Source of the DNA: Elysia marginata
Lineage: Eukaryota; Mollusca; Gastropoda; Plakobranchidae
DNA: 33,244 bases
Reading direction: 5' to 3'
Assembly: GCA_019649035.1 (NCBI GenBank)
Contig: BMAT01004576.1
Coordinates: 90,905-124,148, forward strand
Part shown: positions 11,601-20,335 of the stretch, piece by piece
How positions within the stretch are numbered: position 1 is the stretch's first letter
Layout of the letters: each line of letters starts with the position of its first letter
Notes under the pieces: model-generated
Databases searched by the model: none
Told to the model about the DNA's origin: nothing
Seen by the model: only the letters and a program-made list of their open reading frames with translations
Position numbers and translations under genes: made by a program

Positions 11601-12587
11601 TCATGGCTTAAGGCTCTAATGCTCTACCACAGTTAACAAACTGATACAAACTTTTAGTGAACTTGTATAATAAGTGCAAAAAGTAAGATTTTAATTTTAA
11701 CTAAAACTTTTACACTGAATAATAAGAAAGATATAACAATCATAAATCTGTAAGTCTGCATTCTGCCAATGACTATGATTATCTCCTATTTTTCTCCAAG
11801 CATCCAGCCCCACTAAAGTCTCACCGTTCCTAGTTGGAGCACAGCACTGATGTACATTTCATCTTTTTCCACCTTCTTCCTGTACCTTGTGACCTGTTCC
11901 ACCTCATGCGGGTTTATGTCCTTTGGCCACCCTCCTTCTGTGTGGTTGATGCCGCGAGCTCCAGTTTCAAATCTTTCTGTGTTTGCCTGCATAAACAAAA
12001 TAAAAGTTTGAAAGCTGCTAGGAATGCTATGTTTTTGCAAAGGTTACATTCCTTGCATCAACTATCTCTTATGCAAAAAAACCCCTACAAAAAACAAGGG
12101 AATAGACTGCTTTTTTCTTTTTAAAGTACAACATCTTTTCTTATTTTGCTATAATTCTTTTTTTATATTTATGTTATATTCATTAGTTTGATCCTCTAAT
12201 CAGTATTCTTCTTACTTTCTTTTTTGTGATGGTTGTTGTTAATTTTAACAAACATGGTTTCCTAATACTAATAAACTACAGTACTTATCGGTATGAAAAA
12301 AGACCTTTGCTTAAGCTCGGGTAACTGTTAGCCCACTGGCAAAGTGTCAGTCCTAAACTTAGGTAACTATATGATATACTTGTGTTAGACTTGTTTATCC
12401 TTACATCATGCTCTGACATCTCCTGCACACACTGTATGCCAATATCCACTGGATCCCTCTCAATGAAGTCCTCGAGAGCATTGTCATCTGGTGCGATGTC
12501 AACGTGAAGCTCTGCAGCACGGTCTGAGAAGTTGCATTGCCGGCCAAACTCGGCCCGTTTCTTTGTGTATACATAGACTATCTCCAT
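2353..12587 (-). CDS. DNAI2: DNAI2, axonemal outer-arm dynein intermediate chain (14 coding exons)
   Basis: DNAI2 is one of the two WD-repeat intermediate chains at the base of the ciliary outer dynein arm (Chlamydomonas IC69/ODA6 type). With DNAI1 it joins the heavy chains to the doublet microtubule, and human DNAI2 loss causes primary ciliary dyskinesia. I joined exons 12587-12405, 11986-11825, 11533-11415, 10818-10676, 9446-9333, 8888-8749, 8429-8313, 7758-7579, 7027-6984, 6089-5954, 5164-5018, 4748-4656, 3094-2936 and 2607-2353. All have AG/GT borders and the reading frame stays open for 1992 nt (663 aa plus stop); human DNAI2 has about 605 aa. Residues 1-150 are the conserved N-terminal domain, about 150-490 the WD40 region and 496-526 a charged segment starting MFERETRRE. 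The rest is an acidic, poorly conserved tail. No internal stop or frameshift was seen. The family assignment is very secure; the last two exons are the least certain part. Confidence 0.95.
2936..3094 (-). CDS. DNAI2: DNAI2 coding exon 13 (acidic tail)
   Basis: Residues 527-579: Glu-rich start [15 protein letters not shown], then [17 protein letters not shown], which corresponds to the family's KAEEEFFDII-type helix. The acceptor is strong (cccccag). The donor chosen, AAG|GTTGGT, is weak. An alternative in-phase donor GAT|GTAGAG lies nine bases upstream and would shorten the protein by three residues. Confidence 0.85.
3095..4655. other. DNAI2 intron 12, no content recognised
   Basis: A 1561-bp intron, strongly AT-rich with many A and T runs. 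The overlapping short ORFs near 3830-4133 are low-complexity lysine or phenylalanine frames and are not supported as genes. Confidence 0.6.
4656..4748 (-). CDS. DNAI2: DNAI2 coding exon 12
   Basis: Residues 496-526: [20 protein letters not shown] followed by [11 protein letters not shown]. This charged, probably helical segment directly follows the WD domain in DNAI2 proteins. The acceptor is ctcag and the donor gtaagg. Confidence 0.94.
5018..5164 (-). CDS. DNAI2: DNAI2 coding exon 11
   Basis: Residues 447-495: [35 protein letters not shown] and [10 protein letters not shown], the last WD blade. The acceptor is ctgtcag and the donor gtgagt. Reading through the donor would add residues absent from the family, so the exon ends at 5018. 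Confidence 0.94.
5954..6089 (-). CDS. DNAI2: DNAI2 coding exon 10
   Basis: Completes Lys401 and encodes residues 402-446, including [20 protein letters not shown] and [12 protein letters not shown] with its WD end. The acceptor is ttttgcag and the donor gtaaaa. The next intron (5165-5953) is A/T-homopolymer rich without a recognised element. Confidence 0.94.
6597..6809 (+). mobile_element. RTE/jockey-like LINE 3' remnant in DNAI2 intron 9
   Basis: The plus-strand frame reads [14 protein letters not shown], then [17 protein letters not shown] and [11 protein letters not shown]. This follows the C-terminal pattern of many non-LTR retrotransposon polymerases (KRGRP..TW, a W, A..R.KW, a VV.GLCP-like end). 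It is followed by a GATGA-rich tail (aatgatgaaggtgatga), typical of RTE-type ends. It is 5'-truncated, antisense to the host gene and nonfunctional. The exact clade is uncertain. Confidence 0.5.
6984..7027 (-). CDS. DNAI2: DNAI2 coding exon 9 (44-nt micro-exon)
   Basis: Only 44 nt, too short to appear as an ORF. It encodes [14 protein letters not shown] plus two bases of Lys401. It restores the family's IWSED block between exons 8 and 10 and corrects the phase from 0 to 2, which exon 10 requires. The acceptor is caacag and the donor gtaagt. Confidence 0.93.
7579..7758 (-). CDS. DNAI2: DNAI2 coding exon 8
   Basis: Residues 327-386: [35 protein letters not shown] and [11 protein letters not shown], two consecutive WD blade cores typical of dynein intermediate chains. 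The acceptor follows a T-rich tract (tttttttccag) and the donor is gtgagc. Confidence 0.95.
8313..8429 (-). CDS. DNAI2: DNAI2 coding exon 7
   Basis: Residues 288-326, opening [14 protein letters not shown], the WD motif that completes the blade begun in exon 6. The acceptor is acccag and the donor gtaagaa; both ends are phase 0. The introns on either side (7759-8312 and 8430-8748) are AT-rich with homopolymer runs and hold nothing recognisable. Confidence 0.94.
8749..8888 (-). CDS. DNAI2: DNAI2 coding exon 6
   Basis: Residues 241-287: [33 protein letters not shown] and CFSTSTDGQ. This covers the end of one WD blade (YWD) and the start of the next. The acceptor is cttgtag and the donor gtctga, which is weaker than consensus but phase-correct. 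Confidence 0.94.
9333..9446 (-). CDS. DNAI2: DNAI2 coding exon 5
   Basis: Residues 203-240 plus one base of Ala241. It reads [17 protein letters not shown] and then [17 protein letters not shown], the most recognisable WD block of DNAI2. The acceptor is aatcag and the donor is gtagag. Confidence 0.95.
9842..10495. mobile_element. piggyBac-like nonautonomous element in DNAI2 intron 4
   Basis: A 646-bp segment (9846-10491) is flanked on both sides by TTAA (9842-9845 and 10492-10495), the piggyBac target duplication. It ends in perfect 12-bp inverted repeats CTCACTGACTAC. The right end has a subterminal hairpin CCCGCAAACGTTGCGGG. Inside, the minus strand keeps a short acidic coding relic that looks like a transposase N-terminus. 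The length is far below an autonomous element (over 2 kb), so this is an internally deleted copy. Confidence 0.8.
10065..10184 (-). pseudogene. transposase N-terminal relic inside the piggyBac-like element
   Basis: The frame runs [20 protein letters not shown], then [18 protein letters not shown]: an acidic stretch followed by a basic one, the usual layout of piggyBac transposase N-termini (DPDYEP-like motif). A TAG lies just upstream in frame (10187-10185), and the DDD catalytic core is absent. A possible splice donor (caaag|gtaaag) lies at its end. No function is expected. Confidence 0.5.
10676..10818 (-). CDS. DNAI2: DNAI2 coding exon 4
   Basis: Completes Arg155, encodes residues 156-202 and gives one base of Glu203. 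It reads [14 protein letters not shown] and ends SMDSYIWDV, the first clear WD-type blade end. The acceptor is ttgtcag and the donor is gtagg. The long intron that follows contains the piggyBac-like element. Confidence 0.93.
11415..11533 (-). CDS. DNAI2: DNAI2 coding exon 3
   Basis: Residues 116-154 plus two bases of Arg155. The segment reads [19 protein letters not shown] and ends KTINVF. It continues directly from LQLGT of exon 2, matching the order in the family. The acceptor is tttcag and the donor is gtag. Confidence 0.93.
11825..11986 (-). CDS. DNAI2: DNAI2 coding exon 2
   Basis: Residues 62-115, including the conserved [20 protein letters not shown] block and the basic segment [10 protein letters not shown]. 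The acceptor gcag precedes 11986 and the donor gtgaga follows 11825. Both junctions are phase 0. The intron between this exon and exon 1 (11987-12404) holds nothing I recognise. Confidence 0.93.
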
Positions 12588-12622
12588 CTTGTTCTTTGTG
12601 TTTAACTAGTTCTGCATTAAGT
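12405..12622 (-). CDS. DNAI2: DNAI2 coding exon 1 (with short 5' UTR)
   Basis: Coding starts at the ATG at 12587-12585 and covers residues 1-61, beginning [15 protein letters not shown], almost identical to vertebrate DNAI2. The donor after 12405 reads gtaagg and leaves phase 0. A pyrimidine-rich acceptor (tttttcag) ends at 12623, so 12622-12588 is probably 5' UTR joined to an upstream noncoding exon. An upstream in-frame start is unlikely because the match begins exactly at this ATG. Confidence 0.93.
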
Positions 12623-12959
12623 CTGAAAAATATAGCATACAAGGAAGTTAGTCTTTCAATGTAAAAAGCAAAGTTAGTCTGATGCTCTAATAGAATGTTG
12701 AAGAACAAGTAGTCCCTATTATTCTTGGCACACGGCATAGGGTGGTAGTTTGCCATTGCTTTTTGCTGAGTCTTAGTGTAAAGGGTGCTACAGTCAATGG
12801 TTCGTCAACAATAAGATCTGGAAGAGTGTACCAGTTTTATCATTGCAAGGGGCGCAACAAGATGCGGTGCAAATAAGATTGACAGAAAGGGTTACTTGCT
12901 AGCTTGCCTCCACGGTTAGATGCACAGTGCAGGATGACTAATTCCTTTCTTTTGGGGGG

Positions 12960-14270
12960 GTAACAATAAAAAAAGAAGTTTGAGCGCAAGTTTTCTTACG
13001 TTCTAGAAGGTTAAAAAAAAGTTCTTGTATTGTTACGCATAGTTTATTATGTTTTGCTTAAGAATGGGAATTCGATTTAATGTATAGGTCAGAAAGGTAT
13101 ATATTTCCTCTTGTTTGTATGCTTTTATTTACACTATTTGCACTAATAAAGACTTTAAAGAGTTACTTTTTTATGTGCAAGCATCTGTTTCTGTAACTGG
13201 GTTGTGTTCGAGCGCAATTTTAGACATGAGGTTTGGCACTTGAGATCTTGCCTTTGTCAGAACCAGACGTTTTGTAGTTTTTACTTATTTTAAGAGAGCC
13301 TGTTAATTGAGATAGCCATGTTTCATTTCCTTGTGCCGTAGCAGAGAAAGAAATGTTGATGTGAGGAGGCAGAAGCAGTAAGGTCATTTTGCATTTTACA
13401 TGTTGTTATTTAGTATTGTGTTTTAATACTTGTAGACTTAATTTCTTTTTTTTTTTTAAAGACATGTAAGACACGTGGTGGAATATCTTAAGATGTGCAA
13501 CATCCATGTTAAATCCATTTTTTGTGTTCAAACACCTAAGAATATGAGTATTAAACTTGATAAGACATTATTGTAGTATTATTTAAACTACAGAATTTAT
13601 TACATGTTGCAAGAAAAAAATTAATTTACTTAATTTTTATTTTCGGGAATTGAACTTCTGATAGGTGGCATTTCATACACGTGTTTATTATTAAGTGTAA
13701 TGTGAAGTGGATTACCTAGCATTCTTAATTTTTTTTTTTTAATTGTTGTTATGACATTCCTAATAGCAAACGAGAAATTTATGTTTTTCTTATTAATATT
13801 ATCAAGCCTTATAACCCACGTTTACCTAAATGGTAAATTGAGTTATTTCCCTTATATCAACAGCATTGTGAGATTGCTTGTGTTTTAGAGTGGTTATTCT
13901 TATTTTTTTACTATGGTGGTTGATCCTTCATGCGCTTAATGATTTTGTATCATACCTTTACAGGCGACCTGTTTGGTTGGATTTTGTCTTGAGATTTTTT
14001 TTTCTTCTTGGGTTTTGTTTCCCTTTCCTGTGTTCTTCTACGGTTTTTCTAATCTTTTCCTTGGTTTTTTAGTGGGTTTCTGTTTTATTGTGTTAGCACT
14101 TTTTTGCTTATGTTTCTGGGGTTGTATTCGGTACACGACGGTTACTGTGAATGAATTAGGAATTAGTTGTTGTTCATAAGAAACGTATAACTTGTAGTAC
14201 TATAAGCAGTAATAAAACTTTTTCTTCTTTTAAACCATAACCCTGCACCTGAGTTTCTGTGGTTCGTTAC
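12960..14270 (+). mobile_element. candidate retrotransposon LTR in the DNAI2 5' intron
   Basis: A run of seven G (12954-12960) resembles a polypurine tract, and the segment begins GTAAC and ends GTTAC (inverted). An AATAAA lies at 14211, about 60 bases before the right end. The sequence directly after it, TGGTGTCT (14271), starts like the tRNA-Leu-type primer binding site of many invertebrate Gypsy elements. Upstream, a short frame ends in RMTNSFLLGG and a stop inside the G run, as Gypsy polyproteins often do. No gag or pol is present. A solo or heavily decayed element is inferred. Confidence 0.35.
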
Positions 14271-14317
14271 TGGTGTCTAGGACCTGCATGTTGAGTGTCA
14301 TCCTTGTTGTATAGTGA

Positions 14318-14494
14318 CGTACAGTATTGTGAGAGTGTAGATCAGTGAAAAACGAGTCTAAGGTCTTGGTCTACGGGTGGTGCAGTACGTATGCGTGCGT
14401 GTGGATTACCGTACAGTACTGTGAGTGAGTAGATCGGTGATAGACGAGGAGTTAGGTCTTGGTCTACGGGTGGTGCAGTACGTGTGCGTGCGTT
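14318..14494 (+). repeat. 92-bp tandem duplication
   Basis: Two diverged copies start at about 14318 and 14410. They share gtacagta.tgtgag, a taga tc.gtga segment, and ggtcttggtctacgggtgg followed by tgcagtacgt.tgcgtgcgt. It sits just downstream of the candidate LTR and may belong to its leader. It is rich in GT and CG compared with its surroundings. Confidence 0.8.
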
Positions 14495-14499
14495 TGCAT

Positions 14500-16970
14500 G
14501 TATTTTATCTGTGAGTAAGGACCCCTCACATTAGGAAACTTAACTACATCAATGAAAGCTGGGTGGGCACAAGGGATGAAATAAATAATTGCAACCTAAT
14601 AGGACTTATAGCTTATCGGTTACAACACCATTCACATCGAGTATTTTATGATTATAATAAAATTTGAGTTTGCCTTTGAGAAAAATATGTTAAAAACTCT
14701 TTCCTTTAATCTCAAAATTTCTTTTTTTTTTTTTTACTACATACTCAATAACGAAAAATTCTTAACTCCTGAGTGTGACATTTTGACTAAGTGAGGAAAA
14801 TTTTCAAAATGCAAAAATCTTAGAACTTCCTGGCTTTATAATAAATGCAAAAATATGATGACAGAGAAGGGTATTTTTATATAAGACTATTCTGTAGCTC
14901 AAGTGTTTGAGTTTAAAATAAGACATGCAAGATAAAAAAAAAATCCAAATTAATTGTGAGAAAAATTCTATTGGAAATGGATGCAAAGGAAGGCCTTAGA
15001 GTAAGAAAACAAAACAATAGGCCTATTTGTGTATAAAGGTTTTAAAAACATGTTATATTGATAAGACATGTCTTTAAGGTTCACATAACACTTGACAGAT
15101 GCAATATACCGATTTTAAATATTCGTAAATTCATCTCTAGGCAAAAATTCTCTAAAACACTTAGGCCAAAAGCTAATAAAACTACACAGCTTGTCCTGCT
15201 CCATTCAGTTATTATGAGATTTTGAAGCTAGATGAGAATAACATTTGTTTTGCGTTTTGGGCAAATGAGTCGGAAGTCGGAACATACTGAGAGAGCACCA
15301 TTAAAAGGTCTGTTTTTTCTTTCCTCCTCTACATTTTAAATCAATTAATGTTTTTGCAGCTTTCTACAAAATATTGATAGATCTAGCTTTATGAAATTTT
15401 TGGTGCTTGGAAGCTTACAAACCGCCTTTGAAAGAGAAAACTGCAAAATACGACTCATTCATCCTAAACCCAAGATATTAATGCATAAGATTAATTTGCT
15501 GACTACAATTTTGTAAGTTATCAAAGTAAGACAAAATGCTCTTTGACAAGGTTAAATAATGCCCTCTAAAGTTTCATTTACACAAAGCATGAACTTGAAT
15601 GCCGGTTCTCGTCCTGGAAATGTTTAGTCACGTTACAGAGGAAACGTTCACCATCTCCCTCTCATCATTTCCACAAATAGAAACTTTTAGGCATGGATAT
15701 TCCAGAAGAAAACTATGCATAACTAGTCTACTTTGCTTGAAGCGTTTGGCTGATGCAGAGTTATGGATAAAACCTGCATTTGGTATGTGACTGCACAAGA
15801 ATGAACTCAACTAAATGATTCTGAAAAAAAAATTGTACAAAAAATTGACTTTTAAAATAAAATTTTAACTCTCACAATGATAAAAAGGCGATCCACCTTA
15901 AAAGCAGATGACGGTTTTCCCTGCTCGTGTTAGCCCTCTGTTTGAATGGCTAAACTGCTAAAAAGTCTTATTCACGTTCGTGTTCTGTAAAAAAGGACTT
16001 TAGGCTAACTAAGAGTAAGACCATTTCAAGACTGGCTCTAACTTTTTTTTAAAGGAAACCAGACAACAATTTCATACACCACAAATGATCATTGCAGTAG
16101 TAGCAGACTTATCTTTAAATCCTGAGGGTCTAACCATCAACCCAGCTAGAAGCCTGTCAATGATGCCCAAACCAGTTGTAGGGCCAAATACATAACTAGA
16201 AAGTGATGATATGTGTGTCTCATTTATGCCTGTGCCTTTTAAAATACCGGTACCTAGAATCCAATAAGTTTGTGCTTGGCTGATTCTCAAAACACCAATA
16301 GCCTTTTTGGATCTAGACTCTACGTTACAAAAAAGGAGCTTAATAAATCATGAAGATCATCACCAAATATACAAGGGAAGATAAGGTAGGCTATTTGAAT
16401 TGTTAGTCTCATGATAATGCTTACATGTATTTTTCAATCTTTCAAGATATATTCTGTTCTGGCTGATATTCTTTCTTCATATAAACTTTCAAGAGATGGT
16501 AGATTGACATCAACTGGTTTTTATGCTTTTATGACGATTGGGTTTATTTTTTAATATCCTTTTTCCGTTCCATAATGGCTCTATAACAGTTAATGAGTGT
16601 CACCTTATTCTTAAAAGATTAAAGTTTTCTTTAAAAGTACATAGGGGGCCTATGCTGTCTGGCTTTTTTAAATACATAGCTGTTATTTAGTTCCCACCTT
16701 AATGTATTGCTCAGGAATTTGAATAAATCAGGTTAACTCTTTTAACTGTGTCCCTGCTTGCTAGATCTACTTTTAGTCACAGTGCTTTTGGCATTGCTTA
16801 TCATGCACTCGGCCTATTATTATAACCTTATCTAGCATAATGCGATGCATATCAATACCAAGTTTACAGAAATGGTACAAGAAATTGCTTGCTTACACTT
16901 GATAAGCCCAAACCTAACATTCGAAAAATTAAGTCTAAATTCTATATCAGCGATTGCCAATTTAGCTTAC
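14500..16970. other. 5' intron of DNAI2, no gene recognised
   Basis: About 2.5 kb of AT-rich sequence with homopolymer runs (for example T runs near 14723). The few short ORFs, such as those around 15600-15810 and 16072-16290, match nothing I know and have no supporting splice or repeat structure. Confidence 0.5.
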
Positions 16971-17030
16971 CTGTTGCTGTGCTTGTGTACAGAGGCTATG
17001 GCGTCGCAGGTTTCTCATAGCAACATACGT
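16971..17030 (-). other. probable noncoding first exon of DNAI2
   Basis: On the minus strand a strong donor, acagcaacag|gtaagc, follows 16971. It would splice to the acceptor before 12622. The sequence just upstream is unusually CG-containing for this window and carries an RFX X-box. The transcription start is not visible, so the 5' limit is approximate. The link to DNAI2 is inferred from the splice signals and the X-box. Confidence 0.45.
17010..17024. promoter_or_regulatory. RFX X-box motif
   Basis: The sequence GTTGCT-ATG-AGAAAC (minus strand) fits the X-box consensus RYYNYY N(1-3) RRNRAC at every position, and it also fits when read on the plus strand. RFX factors bind such sites close to the start of ciliary genes, including axonemal dyneins. 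It lies about 40 bases upstream of the inferred DNAI2 first donor. A TGACGTAA half-CRE lies about 40 bases further out. Confidence 0.6.
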
Positions 17031-17327
17031 TTCACGTTCAGCGTGATCTGCTTCGAGACTTTGACGTAATCCTTCGGTTTCGAAATGTTTCTACTTAAGT
17101 CTATGTGCTCACTTGTAAAATTTAAATTAAAAGTAAAATCTTGTGCGCTCCATGCACTGGTGGTTCTACGAAAAAAAAATTGTGCATGATTAATAAAGTA
17201 ATGACAAATAAACATTCAATAACATAATTCTAAGTATTTAGAGCACTAGATATAGGTCTTGTGAAGTTCGAATTTCTTAGACAGAGGTAGGCGTAATTTT
17301 TACCCTTCTTTTTTGTTTGTCGCAAAA

Positions 17328-17468
17328 ATGAAACGGACGAGAAAAGACCAAAGTAAACGTTCGTTCCTGCTTGAAGAACTTTATTATGATAAAGAGCTAT
17401 CGAAAAAAGGAAATAATTGTATTGAGAGCAAGCGGCAAGAAAAGATCAAACACATCACTTGGTTTTGA
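17328..17468 (+). CDS. small basic ORF, 46 aa, unrecognised
   Basis: ATG to TGA, starting MKRTRKDQSKRSFLLEELYY and ending IKHITWF. It is lysine- and arginine-rich with no signal peptide, membrane segment or domain I know. It points away from DNAI2 with the X-box region between them, so a divergent promoter is conceivable. It may equally be a chance ORF; 46 codons without a stop is only mildly unusual. Confidence 0.18.
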   Translation: MKRTRKDQSKRSFLLEELYYDKELSKKGNNCIESKRQEKIKHITWF

Positions 17469-17756
17469 AATGACACTCAACATTTACTAAACCCAAAGTG
17501 ATTTAGGGCCTAGGCCTGCTTGCGCCTTTGTAAAGATCAGGATAAATTTGGGTACCCAACCATACAACGATTAATAGTGACAGTGGGATGAGATTAGAGG
17601 AAAAAATAAAGTTCCCTCTGTTAAAGACAAATCCCCAAAGTAGGCCTACTGTATTTATTGTAGTATTACACGTAGAGGATAAATTATAGTAGGGCTAGTA
17701 GTCACAATAGTGGTGGTGGTGGTGCTGCTGATAGCCTAGTAGTTGTGGAAGTAGTT

Positions 17757-17896
17757 GAAGAAGAAGAAGAAGAAGAAGAAGAAGAAGAAGAAGAAGAAGA
17801 AGAAGAAGAAGAAGAAGAAGAAGAAGAAGAAGAAGAAGAAGAAGAAGAAGAAGAAGAAGAGGAAAAGGAAGAAGAAGAAGAAGAAGAAGAAGAAGA
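17757..17896 (+). repeat. (GAA)n tract
   Basis: About 46 GAA units with a few interruptions (gaggaaaag near 17859). It is a long purine mirror tract, and the long Glu, Lys, Leu and Phe ORFs over it are artefacts of the repeat. A (GTG)n run precedes it at 17711-17722. Confidence 0.97.
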
Positions 17897-17899
17897 TGA

Positions 17900-17941
17900 A
17901 CAGCAACAACAACAACAACATCAAAGACAACAACAACAACA
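17900..17941 (+). repeat. (CAA)n tract
   Basis: Interrupted CAA/ACA repeats immediately follow the GAA tract, with a break at catcaaaga. Together they make a compound trinucleotide microsatellite of about 185 bases. Confidence 0.9.
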
Positions 17942-18362
17942 CTCCTCTCTCTTTCATTATACCCCTCTCTCATTAAAACCGGCAATGACCAAAACATTGC
18001 GTTAACTTCATTCGGGCAGGTTGCCTGCAACCACTCTCGTCGTCCATCTCAGATGGTTCTGAAAAAAAAAAACAACACATACAATGTACAGTACTTCCCA
18101 AAGCGGGCAGCAGCGTGCATGCCAACCTGGGTCACAAAACTTGCGCCATCCTGCTATATGCACTTTGTTTTCAAAGTTAGTGACGTCATAATTGTTAAAT
18201 ACAGAGCAGCTAAAGACAATGGCAATGGCTATTTTTAGTTAATGTAATAGTTTTTATGTATTTGTATTGTAAAGCTCTCCGTTTTTTTTGTTTAATACGG
18301 TATTACTCCCTTTTACAACGGTTGTAATTAGAACTAAGGTGATTTCATGTTAATTTAATTAT

Positions 18363-18456
18363 GTATTAGCACCACCGAGCACTATTTCAGTAGATTTTAG
18401 GCGCTCTGCAAATAAATTATGAGTATTATTAGTAATAGTATTATTATTATTATTAT
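18363..18456 (+). mobile_element. LINE-type 3' tail ending in (ATT)n
   Basis: The sequence gcaccaccgagcac, then attttaggcgctctgcaaat, runs into an ATT microsatellite that enters the assembly gap. The same arrangement occurs at 30144-30290 after a LINE coding remnant, so this is probably the 3' end of a related CR1-like element or a SINE that shares its tail. Confidence 0.55.
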
Positions 18457-18498
18457 NNNNNNNNNNNNNNNNNNNNNNNNNNNNNNNNNNNNNNNNNN
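18457..18498. other. assembly gap (42 N)
   Basis: A run of N lies within an ATT microsatellite that is present on both sides. The true length is unknown, and the gap probably exists because the microsatellite could not be assembled. Confidence 1.
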
Positions 18499-18499
18499 T

Positions 18500-19337
18500 A
18501 TTATTATTAATATTATTATTACTAGCTGAGTAACCCGTTCTATGAAAGGTGAAAATGGGCTAGATTAACACAGGAACATTTTCATAGGGTTTATTACACA
18601 ACCTTAGTATTGTTTTTCGCCTTTGTGCTGTGTGCATGAGTATTGAGTATATCTTTTTGTCGGTTGCTATAAACTACCGCTATGTATAAAAATCATACAA
18701 AAAATATCTATACAAAATGTTCTAAAAACACTAACCAAGCCCCCCCCCCTCTCTCTCTCTCTCTTGTTCCCTTTCCTGAGCTTGTTTCCCCCTTTCTTTC
18801 CCCCGGTCAAACTCTTGGTATGAGATTGACAGTGTACGGTAATTATAACATGACATAATCCTCCACCAATCCTTCTCTATTTTCCTGTTATTTTGATATT
18901 ATGGTTTTCTCTCTGATAACTTTTAATTCACACCTTTTGACACATTACCGCCGTATACCATTCCACCTGTTTCCCTTAGTTGTTGATTTCCTCGTATTTT
19001 TTTCAAACTATCCCGTGCACCATAGAGCGTTTTCCTTTTATTTCCCTGGCTCTGAATTTGAAGTCTAGAGTTCTTAAAATTAATTTAACATTTCAATGTG
19101 ACAACCTCTCCCCTTTTCCTTCTACCCCCACCCCTCTGTCGCCTTTCATTCGCTCTTATTCTCTCCTTTTTTTCTTACCGTCTTTCTACTCCCACCCCCA
19201 CACAATCACCATGTTGATGAAATTTACAAACCATTCAAACACATTATAAACTCTTTTCGATACAAAATGTTTATAATTTTTTCATTTCCTTATGTGTTTT
19301 GCGAGACATGGGAGTCGGCTTTAGGTTTTTTTTTTAG
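18500..19337. other. intergenic, simple sequence only
   Basis: Contains the rest of the ATT tract, a C run followed by (CT)n near 18741-18765, and pyrimidine-rich stretches near 19100-19200. No gene is supported. Confidence 0.5.
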
Positions 19338-20331
19338 TATAGGCATCACGATTTTCACAAAAAATTACCACGAATCTAAATGCCCTCTTACATCAATTTA
19401 GTGTGATTTAAAATCACAAATTTTTCCCAAATTTAAAGCCCTGCCCCTCCTCCCCCGCTCATACAAAAAAGTCTTTTCTGGCTGAAAAATGACCTCTTCT
19501 TCCATTGCGATGAAAAAAAAAGAAGAAAATGAATCAACATTGTAGATTTCTAGCTTAGAAGCTAGGTCCAGATTAAATCTACATACATTGCTAGATTGAT
19601 TTTCAAGCACAAATGATCCTACTAATTTAACTGATCCTAGACCTAGTAGGCCTACTAGGTTTAGTCAAATCAACAGGGCCCTGGTAATCTGTTTGTATAT
19701 CATTTCAATCAAATCATGACTTTATGGTGCTCTAGGGCCTACCTAAAAGTTCTTTGTCTTATGCTTAAAAAAAGATTTAAAATGGAGAGAAAAAAAAACT
19801 TGGATAGGCATCACGGTTTTCTCATAAATTAAAAAAGCAAAATTATTTGCAGAGATCACAGACGATTCTAAATGACCTCTTACATCAATTTAGCATGATT
19901 TGAAATGGATAAGCCAATTTTCCCAATTTTAAAGTCTTCCACAAAAAAAGTCTTTTCTGGCTGAAAGTTCACCTCTCCTTCCATTCTAATATGATTAGCG
20001 TTTCGCACTGTAATCTTTCAGCGTATATAGAAAATTTCCAAAAAATTGATCAGCACAAGCGAACGCGTCATGTCATGAACGCATTTCGAGGTTCAAATGA
20101 AACCGAAAATAGATTTAAAATGGAGAAAAAACTTGGATAATATTATGCTCTACGATTTTCTCATGAATTAAAAAAGCATAATTATTTGCAGAGAACATAG
20201 ACCATTCTAAATGCCCCCTCACATCAATTTAGTGTGATTTGATATGGATAGGCTAATTTTCCAAATTTTTAAGCCACCCACAAAAAAGCCTTTTCTGTCT
20301 GAAAGTTCACCTCTCCTTCGATTGTAATAAG

Positions 20332-20335
<4 letters not shown>
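19338..20335 (+). repeat. three diverged copies of a roughly 220-bp repeat
   Basis: Copies at about 19338-19513, 19773-19997 and 20111-20335 share, in the same order, an 'agatttaaaatggag' start (copies 2 and 3), 'cgattttc', 'cttacatcaatttag.gtgattt', 'cttttctg.ctgaaa' and 'acctct.cttc.att'. Copy 1 lacks the first part. Spacing is about 465 and 340 bases. The family is unknown to me. Copy 3 runs into an ATT microsatellite (20326-20373). Confidence 0.75.

Noticed and set aside
16845..17069. Plus-strand ORF across the X-box, including MASQVSHSNIRF
   Set aside because: No similarity recognised; the region is better explained as a promoter and minus-strand noncoding exon.
17695..18030. Long ORFs on both strands (poly-Glu, poly-Lys, poly-Leu, poly-Phe)
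   Set aside because: They are translations of the GAA/CAA microsatellite; all frames stay open because the repeat lacks stops.
18181..18188. Perfect CRE octamer TGACGTCA
   Set aside because: A lone 8-bp match with no nearby gene start; too little to call a regulatory site.
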